64,000 nucleotides of DNA from Zygaena filipendulae. Lineage: Eukaryota > Arthropoda > Insecta > Lepidoptera > Zygaenidae. Below, piece by piece: positions 35,901 through 49,600 of the stretch. Made by a program: the position numbers and the translations under genes. The stretch is from the NCBI GenBank assembly GCA_907165275.2, contig OU015649.1, forward strand, positions 11,128,001-11,192,000. The letters run 5' to 3'. Position 1 is the first letter of the stretch. Every line of letters begins with the position of its first letter. The notes under the pieces were generated by a model. The model saw only the letters and a list, made by a program, of their open reading frames with translations. It was not told the origin of the DNA and did not search any database.

Positions 35901-38900
35901 CCAACAACTTTCAGACGCTCCAGGTGACAGTGAAAACCCAGGTAACACAGTTAAAATGTCAAGAGAACTTTTGAATGTTTCACTTGAAGTTTCCCTTGCC
36001 TGTTTAGCTTTAATAATGTAGTTAATGGCTGGAATCTAGCTAATAGCTTATAAATTGCCGATTCCTTGCGCTGAACACATGTACAGCAAGGGATGAGGCT
36101 TAAGTCGAATTGACCTGGCTCAATTGTTATTTCACTGAAGGAAGACTTCTCTAAATTGCCCGGAAATAGGTATTGTTCAGACGATATTTTTTACTTGCGC
36201 TGTTTGACCACGCACTCTGGGTATGTTTTAGTCAAACTTGAAAATTTTCCATTGTCCGATCCCTATAATGGTAATGGTTTTATTCGAGACACTTTGTATT
36301 ATTTGCGTACCTACACGGTCGTACCTGTTGTCCTATTTACATGTTTTGTATTACGATTTACGATCTATAGGTCGAGTACCAAGTAGATTTTAAATCATAT
36401 TGACCTATCCAAATCCGAGCAAGTTAGAGAAAAATTATTGCTTTAAAATCAAAATGAGAATCCTTTTAGTCTTCTTTGTGCTAAAACTTTTACTTGAATC
36501 TTGAAAATTTGTGTTAGCTGATAATATAGAAAATATTTATTTCCGATTGTTGAATAAAAAAGGCAAACGGTTCTTGTAACTAACATTTTTTAATGCTAAC
36601 AAAGACTAAAGCTTGACACCCAACCCCAAAAGGTAACCATCTCTTTGTTATTTTTCTTCTCCTCGTTATTTCAAAATGTATCTGTCAATAATAATTACGA
36701 ATAATATTTTCCAAAGCTTATGCTTCCTAAGCTAACGGTGACGGATTTTTTAATTTTATTTTGTATGTCACCAATTAATTATAAGAAAACTTGTAGGTAG
36801 TTTTGTATAGCACCGAGGACAGAACATTGTAGTTGTGGGTGCTCACGCATCGGAAATCGGTACCAGTTGACTCGGATGTGGTTGCGGTCCAAACCTACCT
36901 AACCTAGCGTTGTCGGGTGCTCAGTGCTCACACAAATACAACAGAGCGGTACCGTTTGTAAACTAACGGATCTTACATACGGTGACATATCAATTATGAT
37001 ATCTAAAAAAGACGAAAAAATAAGTTGACAACTATAAATATTTACAATGGTAGCGCGCAGATGTATTGACCAACGCTGCAAGTCGCCGGTACATAATTAT
37101 CTATTCTATTTTTCTATGACTAGCTGTGCTAGTCACCCGCGTGAGTTTCGGAATTCCCGCTGGAACTCCAAATAGCCTAGTTTACTTTTTGAACCTTCCC
37201 TTAACTTCCACAAATATTTCAAAGTAAAAATTATAGCCAAATCGGTCCAGCCATTTTCGAGTTTTAGCGAGACAAACGAACAGCAATTTGTTTTTATATA
37301 TAAGAAGAAGACTATAATAAAAGGGTAGAATCCGCGATCCTACATCTGTACATTGAATATTTTTACTAATTATAAAATAATTGTTGAGAGGGGCGATAGA
37401 AAAAGGGTAACCAACCATAAAAAAAGTTTTAAAAATTCTTTGCCTTGCCTTTGTGCGCGATTTGCCTGTCTGTTCGCGATAATCTCCGAATCTACTGAAT
37501 GGATTGCCATGCAGTTTTTACAGTTAAATTAAGCTTAGCCTGGAGCAACATGTTTGTTTCATTTAAATCGGACTTCAAGAAAAAAATTGTTAAATACATA
37601 ATATATGAAAACGTTTCACGCGGGTGATACTGCCCTATTTTTGAATCGCTCGAATTACTTTCACACACGGAATCGCGAATTCACCTGCGAATAAATGTAT
37701 TTTCTTCTTCTTCTTCTTCTTCTTAAATGCTCATACATTTTTTAAGCATTCACGCGTGAATCTTGCAATTCCGTGTGCGAAAAGTAATTCGAGTGATTCA
37801 AAAATACGACCCCTGGGCACATGTAGTATAAAGTAAAAGTAATCTGTATGAAATATGTAGAAATGAAGACGTGTTATCCATTTATATCGTGTTTATTGGT
37901 GTGTGTCGGTGTGCGCTGTAGACACGGGCGGGCTGTTCCTGTGGGCGCAGTCGCTGTTCGTGCTGGCGCAGCTGCTGACCGAGGGCCTGCTGCACGTCAA
38001 CGAGCTGGACCCCGTCCGGCGCTACTTGCCGTCCTACAACCGGCCGCGCCGCGCCGGCAGGTACTCCGCCTTCCAGGTGAATACGGGCACGTCACGCGTC
38101 ACTCGTCACGCGCGGTCCACGTAACACTCACTCCATGTACCAGAGTACCTACATGTTTACACTTGAGTGCGGACACGAGTGACTATCTAAAACACGAGTA
38201 TAATGGAAATTGTTTTTTTACACTTACTTTTTTACACTTAGTACTAGCTGACCCCCGCGGTTTCACCCGCGGTAATTTTGGAGTTCCCGCGGGAATTCCG
38301 GGGTAAAAAGTACCCTATGTCACTCAGGATCATTTTAGCTTCCTATCTATAGGTGAAGGAATTTTCAAAATCGGTTCAGTAGATCCAGAGATCACCCCCT
38401 ACAACGTCACAAACTCCCAATTCACAAACACACAAACTTTTGCTCTTTATATAATAAATAAAAGAAGGCTTTCTGTAATCACTATAAATTCTAACGAAAA
38501 AAACCATCTCTTATAAGATGGCAACCTCTTAGAACCTATTCAGAATAGTTATATTATAAATATTTTTTGAATAATGTTTATTAAAACATTATTATTTATT
38601 AAACGATGCGAATAAATATATTATGTGAAGCTATGTATTTATTAAAAAAAAGTTTTAACTATATTCTTTTTACTTACATGCGCCAAACGCAGGCCAAGCC
38701 GGCATTTGTAAGTACATATGTATTGTGAATGCGCTACTAGCGAGCATGATACCACAAATGTTGAGTAAACATATACTTTGTATGTATTATTATAGCATGA
38801 AGCATTTTCAGTACGCACATTGCTGTACCGCACATTTCTTTGCCAATGACATCGAGATCAATAACTTATCTCTTTCTTTCTTTGGATTTAGTTGTTGCCC

Positions 38901-40641
38901 TTACAAAAGTGCAGCCAAATATTATGTATAGTTGTTAATTTTTATAATTATAATTTCTTGTAAAGTTGAACACTGTTGCAGTTCGAAGTGTAAACATTGC
39001 AGACATTAAAATAAGATTACAAGAGCTATAATTAATATGCCTCAATAAACAATTAAAAATAGATGTGATGGCGAGAGCAGATGCTCTGTGCTTGCTAGTT
39101 GCGAATTTCGGGATAGAAAGTAATGTCGAGCCGGGACCTATGCTAGTCCCACTAAGTTCCATTCGAATAAGCCCAACTGGTTCGGTAAAGTGCACGGATA
39201 GATTTGCAACAATTCAACTATAATAGGCTATTTGACTAGATTCACAAAAATTATTAGACAAGTATTTTTCTTCTTTTACATAAGCAAAAAATAACTGAGA
39301 TACGCCGAGTCGAAATGTCGCGTGACGTCACAAGCAGGTACAGTTTTTTACCTGCAGATGCGCTTTGTTCAAGTATATTTTCCATAATTTGAAAAAGCGA
39401 AATATACGTGTCTATTATTTTGTCTGTTATTTAAATTTAGAAAAATATTATAACCAAATAACCTAATATTTGATTCATAATATTTGATTCTTGTTTAAAG
39501 CATCGTTTGACTTGGCAGGGCATAGCGACGGACCTCGTGGTGCAGGTGGTGCTGATAGCGGAGTCGATGCGGCTGCAGGCCATGATGGGCACGTACGGCA
39601 TACAGACGCAGACGCCGCACGAAGTCGAGCCAGTACAGGTAAGTACCACTTTGTTCATAAAACCTCGTACGGAACTTCGTGCACCATGAGACGTTCATTT
39701 GATTTCTTCTCTATTGAGTTTGGGGTAGGTATGTGTTTTTTAATGACATATTTTGTCATAGATGATAATTTTAAACAAAAAAAGACTGGAGCTTTGAAGA
39801 AAACTGTGTAAGCAATGACTGAGCATTTCTCAGTCAAAAAGGTTTATTAGCTGTGCCCCGCGATTTCACCCGCGTGAGTTTCAGAATTCCCGCAGGTACT
39901 CCAAAATAGTCTAATTTACTCCTTATAACATCAGCTAATTGGGTATTCTTCAGGGTATGAAAATCAAAATTCTAATTAGTCCGTCAGTTAGAAAATAAAA
40001 AATAGACACGTGATTTTTGGATTATTGAAAATAAACATAGATAAAGCGCATTAAAGTTTAGGGTGGGGGACTCGTGACGTCAATATTCAGTTTAGCCACA
40101 TACAAACTGTACCGGGTTGTGACGTCACGCGAAATTTCAATTCAATTATCGCTGTTATTTTTTGATTACGTAAAAAAGGAAAAAATACGTGTCCATATTT
40201 TTTACTAATCTACATGACAGACTAAAAAAAAATTGGTCAAGTAGCCAATTAACAGTGAAAGTCCCGTCGAAATTGGTCCAACTGTTTCAAAGATTAGCCG
40301 GAGCAAACAAACAAACACTCAGACAGACAAAATAAAAAAAAAAAATTATGTGAATAGGGATGTTGACTACTATTGAAAATCAAAATTCTAATTAGTCCGT
40401 CAGTTGGAAAATAAAAAAAACAATAGACACGTATTTTTTGCTTTTTCAAATAATTTAATATAATATACAGAGATAAAGCGCATTAAAGTTTAGGGTGAGG
40501 GGGTCGTGACGTCACTGACCGCTAGACCGCCATACAAACTGTCCGAATAGTGACGTCACGCGAAATTTCAACTCAATATATCGCCGTTATTTTTTAACCG
40601 ACTTCCAAAAAGGAGGAGGTTCTATGTTCGATTGTATGTAT

Positions 40642-40689
<48 letters not shown>

Positions 40690-43600
40690 ATGTTCACCGA
40701 TTACTCGAAGACGGTTGGACCGATTTGGAAAATTCTTTTTTTGTTTGAAAGGGTTTACTCCCAATTAGGTCCCATTGCCACCAAGTCGGGATCTGATGAT
40801 GGGATCTTGGAGAAATCGAGGGAACTCTTCAAAAATTATAGGCACACCTATAGCGATTTGGGTATTTTTGATAGTAAATCGTTCATTTGCTTTCGGAAAG
40901 CAAAATTTGAAGAAGTGGAACTTATGATGAAGACCACAGATGGTCATCGGAACAACTCAAAATCAATACTTATTTCACGGGTTCCGATTGAAGCGATTTC
41001 GAAAAATGTTTTTTTGTTTGAAAGGGGATACTCCTAAATTGATTCCATTGTCACCAAGTCGAGATCTGATGATGGGATCTTGGAGTAATCGAGGGAACTC
41101 TTTAAAAATTATGGGCACACCTATAGCGATTTTTGTATTTTTTATAGTAAATCGTTTCTTTGCTTTTGGAAAGCAAAATTTGAAGAAGTGAAACTGATGA
41201 TGAAGACCACAGATGGTCATCGGAACTACTCAATAATGGGTATTTCACGGGTTCCGAATCGTTTACTTTAATATGGTTTCTAAACAATTTATGCCCATTA
41301 CAATGTATATGGTGAAGTGGAACTGATGATGATGTACTAGGAGAACTCCTCAACAATTAACGTCCCTGCGTCAGGAAAAGCAATATTTTGTAAAAGGTGA
41401 TGAGCAGTTGACATTAGGCTATTGTAACTTAGAGAAATTACGAACTAAGTCACTTAAAAGCGAGAAATAAACAAAATTTTAACAAAAAAATTAAAACCGA
41501 CTTCCAAAAACACAAAACTAAAAAACTAAAAATAAAAGGCTAAAAATAACAAAATACCGATTTAATCCAAAAGACAAAAACACACGTAATATTATTATTG
41601 GTTTGTGCTACCACTGATCGGTATGAAGTCGGTGACAAGTCAAATATAAAGGGGGAAGATGGGATAAGTCGACTCCCGCCACCAGCTCTTCGTGAGCAGA
41701 ACAACCCAAGTGGGCAGACACCAGCGGGCTTGTCACCGAATTCAAACCAATCAGTGGTAGCACAAACCAATAATAATATTACGTGTGTTTTTGTCTTTTG
41801 GATTAAATCGGTATTTTGTTATTTTTAGCCTTTTATTTTTAGTTTTTTAGTTTTGTGTTTTTGGAAGTCGGTTTTAATTTTTTTGTTAAAATTTTTGATT
41901 ACGTAAAAATAGAAAAAATACGTGTCTAATATTTTTTAATAATCTACAAGACGGACTAAAAAATAAAAATTAGTCCACATGCCCATTGGTCCAGCCGTTC
42001 AAGTGTGATGCCGTGACCAAGGGAAATAGGTATTTATTTTTATATGTAACTATTTAGATTGTGATTCGTAAACATATGTGTCCTTATATGTGTATGTCGT
42101 GTCACCGCCAGGTGTGCAGCTCCACGCAGCTAGTGCACGTGTATAGAGAGCTAGGCGTTTGCCCCAAGCTGAAGCTGACCGGCCGCCCGATCAGGCCAGT
42201 TGGCTCGTTAGGCACCAGCAAGGTAACTTACCGTGTAATGTATTCTAGACCATGCGTAGCGTAGCATGTAGTAGTAGGTTCTTACGAAGGTGTGCTGTAT
42301 GGTCTGTAGAGCTACTTTCGATCTATCGGGCCGATTTTATAAAGCGGTTTAATCGTTAAATTGACGAAAAACTCTCTATCAAGTTCAAAATTTCGTACGA
42401 ACTGAGCATAGTAAACTTCAAAAGTGAAGTATCTCTCCGGTATGTAGAGTAAATAACCAGCAAATTATAGCATTTTTGCCATAAGAGTCTTGATTATTCG
42501 CATATCATCGAAGCAAAGTACCCCAAGGGCGTGACATGTAAGTCTTATAGCCCTTATAGGTTTTATAAACTACTAGCTGTTCCCTGCGGTTTCACCCGCG
42601 GTAATTTCGGAGTTCCCGCGGAGTTTAAGAAGTAGAAAGTAAAATTTCTCTTATTTCAATACTTTCCAGAAAGAGAAATTTCGTCACTTTATTTTTCAGA
42701 TTTACCGAGTATGCGGCATGACGGTGCTATGCTATCCGCTTATATTTGAAGTGTCCGAGTTCTATCTATACAGGGATATGGCATTACTTATAGATGACAT
42801 AAAGACTGAATTGCAATTCGTTGGCAAGTGAGTACATTACCAATCTACAATCTTTGGAGTTTCGGTTTCAGATCTATGCTGACATATTGTTTGCTTTATA
42901 CGAGTATTATTACTGACTGTTCCCTTTTCTTCGAGAACTGTGGGATGGAAATCCTTTCTTAGCTGACGTCTACTCCCTGCCAAATACCTACCTACCTATC
43001 TGTTTTTTAGTTCAAGTAGTTTTTATAAATTTCGTATTCACGTATTTCACTTTTATATTAAAGATTAAGAAGACACCACCGTCGGTCTAGTAGTTAGCGA
43101 TTTGACTGCTATGCGCTACCTATGTCGTGGGTTCGATCCATAACGTATATATTGTAATGAACTAACCCCAAACCAAATCCTAGATCCGCGCCCGCCTGAT
43201 AGAAGCGTTAAAGGGTCAAAGAAGTGCAAGTAGTGACCAGATGTGGGTGTGTTGGTGTGCGCAGGTACTGGCGGCTGTCGGGGCGGCCGACGGTGTGCCT
43301 GCTGGTGCGCGAGGAGCACATGCGCGACCCGCACTTCAAGCACATGCTCGACCTGTTCGCGATGCTCAAGAAGGGCCACTGCGACGGCGTCAAGGTGCGG
43401 CTCGGCCGCCTTCAGAACCTCATCAACAGCTCGTGCATGGGTAAATTGTCCATCTACTGATATTATGTATGATCACTATGACGTGATAATCGTCGCCATT
43501 TTTGTACTGTCAGCACTGGCGTTTACGAGGTGAGGTGCTCTCAATAATAATAATAATTTATACTGTAAAAAACCTAAATTTAAGGTAAATAAATGAATGA

Positions 43601-46600
43601 TAATAATAATAATCCACTTCACAACACACAGATGTTTGATCACGTGATCAACCTCGGATCAATGATTGATCCAACCGCGTAGGTCGGTCGTCAAAGAGTA
43701 GTCGACTGCGTGACATGAAAATGACATGGAAGACGGTATACAGGACTGCATTCCGTTTTAAACAGTAAGCAGTCTGTATAGCTAACTACAAAATAACGGC
43801 GTTTCAAATACAGTGTTTAACAGTAATAACGGAACATACCTCATATCTAGTATAAATACGAAAGTTACTCTGTCTTGTCTGGTTGTCTACACGGTACCTT
43901 TTCACGCTTTAACTACTCAACCGATTATCATGAAATTTTGCATACACGTAGTCAGGGGTACTGAAAAGGGATACCTACCGGTACTGTTTATCTCGGAACC
44001 CCCGCGGGTACACCGAAATCACCGCGGGGAACGGCAAGTTATGAATAAAAAACGCGTGCATCGTTCTCGCCTTTTCAGAGCACTTGGACTTCATGAGCCA
44101 GGGCGAGTTCCCGGCGGAGATGTTCACGCAGTTCAAGCAGCTGGAGCACGAGTACATCGGCTACCAGTCGCTGACGGACGTGCCGCGCACGCTCACCTGC
44201 CGCGAGGAGCCGCTCTCGTGCGCCGAGTACGCGCACCGGCCCACGCCCGACGTGCTGCACGCGCTGCGCAACGCGCACAACATGTACGCGCAGTGCCAGC
44301 TGTGGGGCGTCCTGCTCGGCCGGGAGGGGCCCATGTTCGAGGTGGGCACGCACGCACGCACGCACATAACTACACACATGCACGCAAGTACACACACGCA
44401 CATGAGTACACACACGCACGCAAGTACACACACGCACGCAAGTACACACATGCACGCAAGTACACACATGCACGCAAGTACACACATGCACGCAAGTACA
44501 CACATGCACGCAAGTACACACATGCACGCAAGTACACACATGCACGCAAGTACACACACGCAAGCAAGTACACACATACACACGTAAGAACACACACACA
44601 CACACAATAATATAACCTAATAGTAATAGGCATGAAAATCGCATGGAAATCGCGCGGCGAGCCGTCCGCGACTAGCCGCTTAGTGGAAATAAGGTCTTAT
44701 CACAATCTGTAGGCCCTTATTTATGAACGCTACTTAAACTTAGTACGCTTCCAAGATATTCTGCCTCACTTATGGCGCTGGAAAATGAGGAAGACGAACA
44801 ACGACTCGGGAGCGTATTATGTTGAGTACATACCTGCGTACTCTATACTGTGTACTGTTTATAGAAATGGGCCTGGGCGTTGTGTCACAAACTTACAGAC
44901 AACGTGTACAGACTAAGGATGTTACGGAGTACCAACTCCGACTTCGATAAGTCGGAACTTCCGTTTGATGTTACACCTCCGGACTTCAGCTGCGACCCAT
45001 ATTAGTTGGTTTTAACGGAGGCTAATGCACGTCGCGCGTGGCGGTAGAGCCTCCCCTCCCTACGTGCTTGCAGTCGTCGATTACTCGTTCATTATACGCA
45101 ACAAGGACGATTTACGGATATTTGCTTTCTTGTATATTCGTTTTTACTAACGACTAGTTGTCCCCTGCGGTTTTACCCGCGGTATTTTCCCCTACAACGT
45201 CACAAACTCACAATTCACAAACTTTACCTCTTTACAATATTAGTATCACAGAGTACTTTTTTTAATATCTGAAAATTAGTATAGATAACAAACCGTATTT
45301 GTAAATAATATATTTCATTACAAGTGCGGAAAGGCATGTTCTTGATCACAGTTGGAACTTAGTTGAGTGTTGTGTTTTTGATATTTTATTAAATTGCTTA
45401 ATTTTTTCGTAACTGTATTAAAAATAGTTGTTCAGTACACGTGCGGAACCGTCATTGCAACTAGTTCCGACTGTCAACCCTCACCTTCGGCTGCGCCTCG
45501 GCTCGGGTAGACATTTGTCGGAACTCTTTGCAATGACAGGCTTTCCGCACTTATAATGAAATATACTATTGTTTATGAAATAAAAAAAAAATGAATTTGA
45601 GGCGTATTGCACGACATTGAGGCGTGTGTGCCTGCGTGCGGGCTCGTGCGACAGGTGAACGGCACGAGCGTGCTGGCGGCGCTGAAGAGCCTGTACCACA
45701 GCGCGGGCGTGCTGCGGCACTGGCGTGCGGTGCGCTACTGCTCCTCGCTGCTCAACCACACCGTCGACTCCATCAGCCCCTTCATCACCACTGTGCTCGT
45801 CAACGGGAAACAAGTACGCATTCCGATATAACGGGTACGTTGCGCTATTACCGATAGCACTGTGAGGTATGACTTCAATTTGGTATACTGCGAAGCCGTT
45901 CCTTTGTAGTTCGCTGTATTGGTTACTGTTTAAAACGGAACACAGTCCAGTAAACTTTCATCCTTGTCATTGGCATGTCAAGCTGTCGACCATCGCTTCG
46001 AGGTTGATTACGTGATCAAACCACAGAGTACCTTACCTCGAAAGCGCCAGTGCTTACAGTACAAAAATGGCGACGATTATGAAGTACCGCATACTGTGTA
46101 TAGGTACTGCGGCAGTACACTGAAAGTTATAACAGAACGAATTTCTCGTCACTGCGAGTACTGGGCCAGTGCTATCCGTAATAAAGTAGCGGACCATACA
46201 CATTACCCATCATTCATTTATTTACTAGCTGTCCCCTGCGGTTTCATCCGCGGTAATTACGGAGTTCCCGCGGCAATTCCGGGTTACAATAATATGTCCT
46301 TTGTTACTCAGGGGTAATATAGCATTTTTGAAATCTGTCCAGTAGTTTTTCAGGTAAATCGTAACAAACACAAAAATATAAATCTTTCCTCTTTATAATA
46401 TTAGTATAGATTTATTTACCTACTAGCTGACGCCGCAGTTTCACTCGCGTTAATTTCGGAGTTCCCGCGGCAATTCCAAGTGAAACAATGCCCTATTTCC
46501 TTCTCTGTACCCCTGAAAACGTGTATGCAAAATTTCATGATGACCGGTTCAGCCGTTAGGGTGTGAAAGCGTTACTGCCAAACAAACAAGCACACATTTG

Positions 46601-49600
46601 CATTTATAATAGTAGATATTTCAACTTCACGCACATCACGAAAGGCGGACTTAATGTCACAGTGGCATTCTCTGATAATCAACCTTTAGATGGACATCGA
46701 TAAGCAATAGTGTGTTAACCCACATTGGAAAATTTTTGAGTAAATCGTGTTTTAAAAGGAGACGGGCGAAAGTTCATAGAAGGTTGGGCCTGGTGTTACA
46801 GTAACGATTACTGCATTATTTTATTTGTATATTAATACCATTTAAATAAAACTGAATTCTTTACGATTTCTTAATGGGAGAAAGAAAATATAAGATGTTA
46901 ATGGTTGGTACAAAAACAACCTCTAAGGTATTCATACACCGACCTCTCACGTTAGATATACTTTAAAATAATCATTTGACTTTATTGTAAATTAGAACTA
47001 ACCTGAATTTATTGTAGGACCTTCACACATTGAAGATTCAGATGCCGTCCAACTGGATTCTTAGAGGTTTGAGAGAATTATAAAAAAGCAGAGGGAGTAT
47101 GAATTAAAAACATTTCTCTTATAATGATTTATTCATCGTCTACTTCATCATAAACTATTAAAATATCATCTAAAAACTGTGCAACTACCTACGTTCCACT
47201 TGAGGTGCAACCCATTGCTGAATAACTGAGAGGATGTTCTCGTCTACTATTTGACGTATTCCTATAAAAGGATTACGCCGCCATGTAGATATGCCGCAGT
47301 TGATACAATGATGATGTTGATCACTCATTGTGTTCGAAATCCAGTATAATGAAGCTGAGGTAAGTCGAGTAATAACTGAGTCCGTTGTAAGAAATGCGTG
47401 GGTCGATCGTCAAAGTAATATCCGTCAGAATCCTTTATACGTAGCCAAAGTCGTTAAAGAATATTAATCGAATAATTATTACAGCACACGAAAACAACAA
47501 AATATCCACGTAAGTACCGCCGCAAACTCAAAGCCAACGAACGCAACGAAGCGAATTAAGTATGAACGTTTGGGTTTTTTTTAAACTGACATTCCGGGCT
47601 AAGATGCGCAAGACGACAAAATTTTATCGAGCCATTTTATCGATTCTCGTCGACATATTGTATGGCTTTGTCGACGAGAATCGATAAAATGGCTCGATAA
47701 AATTTTGTCGTCTTGCGCATCTTAGCCCCCATTGACTTTGTTGCCTGTATATTAAAACATTGACAATCGATTATGAAATTGATTTAATTTATAAATTACG
47801 AGTTACGACTTCTTTTGAAACGAAGAACCATTATTTAAAAAATATATGGTGTTTTTAAACGAAGAAACCATTATTTAACCGTAACCATTATTTAAAAAAT
47901 ATATGGTGTTTTTTAAACGAAGAAACCATTATTTAAAAAAATATAGGTTTTTTTAAACGAAGAAACCATTATTTAAAAAATATATGGTGTTTTTTAATCG
48001 AATCCAAAAAAAAGGAGGTTCCCAGTATTTAAATCACTTTTTATAGTATTTTGAATAGTTAATTAATTGTTCGATTTTTGTAATAATATCGATTAGCTTA
48101 CCTATTTCATCTGGCAACATTGCTTCACAGTGAAAACAAGGAAAGTCAGTATTATTTCGATTAAATATTTAATTTTATATCCAATAATAAAACTGCTTAA
48201 TATTTTATGATTAACCACAAAAAAAACCGAAAAAAAATTATGATAAATATTTCATTTGTGTACATTTGGGTTTGGTTTGAGCCCAAATCCGCCCGCCTCC
48301 TTTATATATGTAGGGCTATTTTATGTCAATATTTTTTATTTTTTATGTTCAACATATTGTTGGTATTTAAAAGATGTAATAAGGCAAACAGATAATTAAC
48401 AGACGTTCTATAACTCTCAATAAAACTTTTTGTATCAATAACTTTTGTGGGTTAACATGTTATTGCTTATCCTTCCGTCCAGATAGTACAGAGAGTTCAC
48501 AACAATAAGACGTCTGTCAAGCTAGAAAGGTCAAGTCGGCAGAATCAACTGTCAAAATTAAAAAAAGATTTTTCATAATCCTCCGCTACAATGGCAGCAC
48601 TAATTGAGCACTAAATTATTAGCTTATGCGAATTCCGCTGCAACTGTATTATAACGCGGTCGCGAACGGTACACTGCTAGCTTAATTAAGTAAAAGTTTT
48701 TGAAAAAAAATTAAAAAAAGATTATTTTACTGGCATACTGGCAGCACTAATTGAGCACTAAATGGTGAAGTCTTTCAATTGCATCAGTTCCCGTTTTAAG
48801 GTCTCCTTTGAGCTCTTAGACCTGCTGGTGTCGTTATACTAGCAGTAGTTGATTTGAAAAAAAAATTAAAAAAAGATTATCAAAATCTTTCGCTACAATA
48901 CTGCAATGGCAGCACTAATTGAGCACTAAATTATTAGCTCATGCGAATTCTGCTGCAACTGTATCATAACGCGATCACGAACGGTACACTGCTAGCTTAA
49001 TAAAAAGTTAGCAGTGTTCTCATTTTTGATCCACCTATCACAGCACCAAATTTTTTTTTTCAGCACTCAATTAGCACTAAATGAGCACTTAATTTTGACC
49101 TACAAAACAATTGATTCTGCCGACTTGACCTTTCTAGCGTGACAGACGTAACAATAAGTATGCACCAGCGACCACACAGCCGTACTTATATAACGGGAGT
49201 GTGAATGTGTGGAAGGAACTTTTTTGTATGCATGTTTGAATTAGAGCCGACGCCTAGATTTGAACTGTGTGCCTATAAAGGTAGTCGCCAATCGAGAGTT
49301 GAACAAATGTATCTTAAAGCCTAACCTAAAGTATTTCACGTAATAATATAACGAATTTGATTTCAATATTTAGTTGACGGTGGGCGTGATAGGGCAGAAA
49401 GAGACGGTGTTCGACAAACCGATGACGCCCGGCGAAATACAGTCGGTGATGTACTCTACGATACAGCCCTATGACGTCATCGGAGCTGTGTTACAACAGG
49501 TAGGCATCTTCATTCCTTTATTCGTGACTTCACAAATTTCGAGATTCCCTGGGGATTCCTGGGGGCTCGTGAATATGTACTAGCAAGACGTGACGTCACG

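Noticed and set aside
38935..39195. 86-aa minus-strand frame in PHKB intron 9
   Set aside because: No recognisable family and no splice context; probably repeat-derived or chance.
44075..44644. Cys/Val/Thr-rich minus-strand frames that look like a repeat protein
   Set aside because: They are translations of the 18-bp minisatellite and of antisense PHKB exon 14.
48510..49149. Repeat-spacer pattern resembling a CRISPR array
   Set aside because: The units are unequal, diverged, inside a TIR element in an insect intron.
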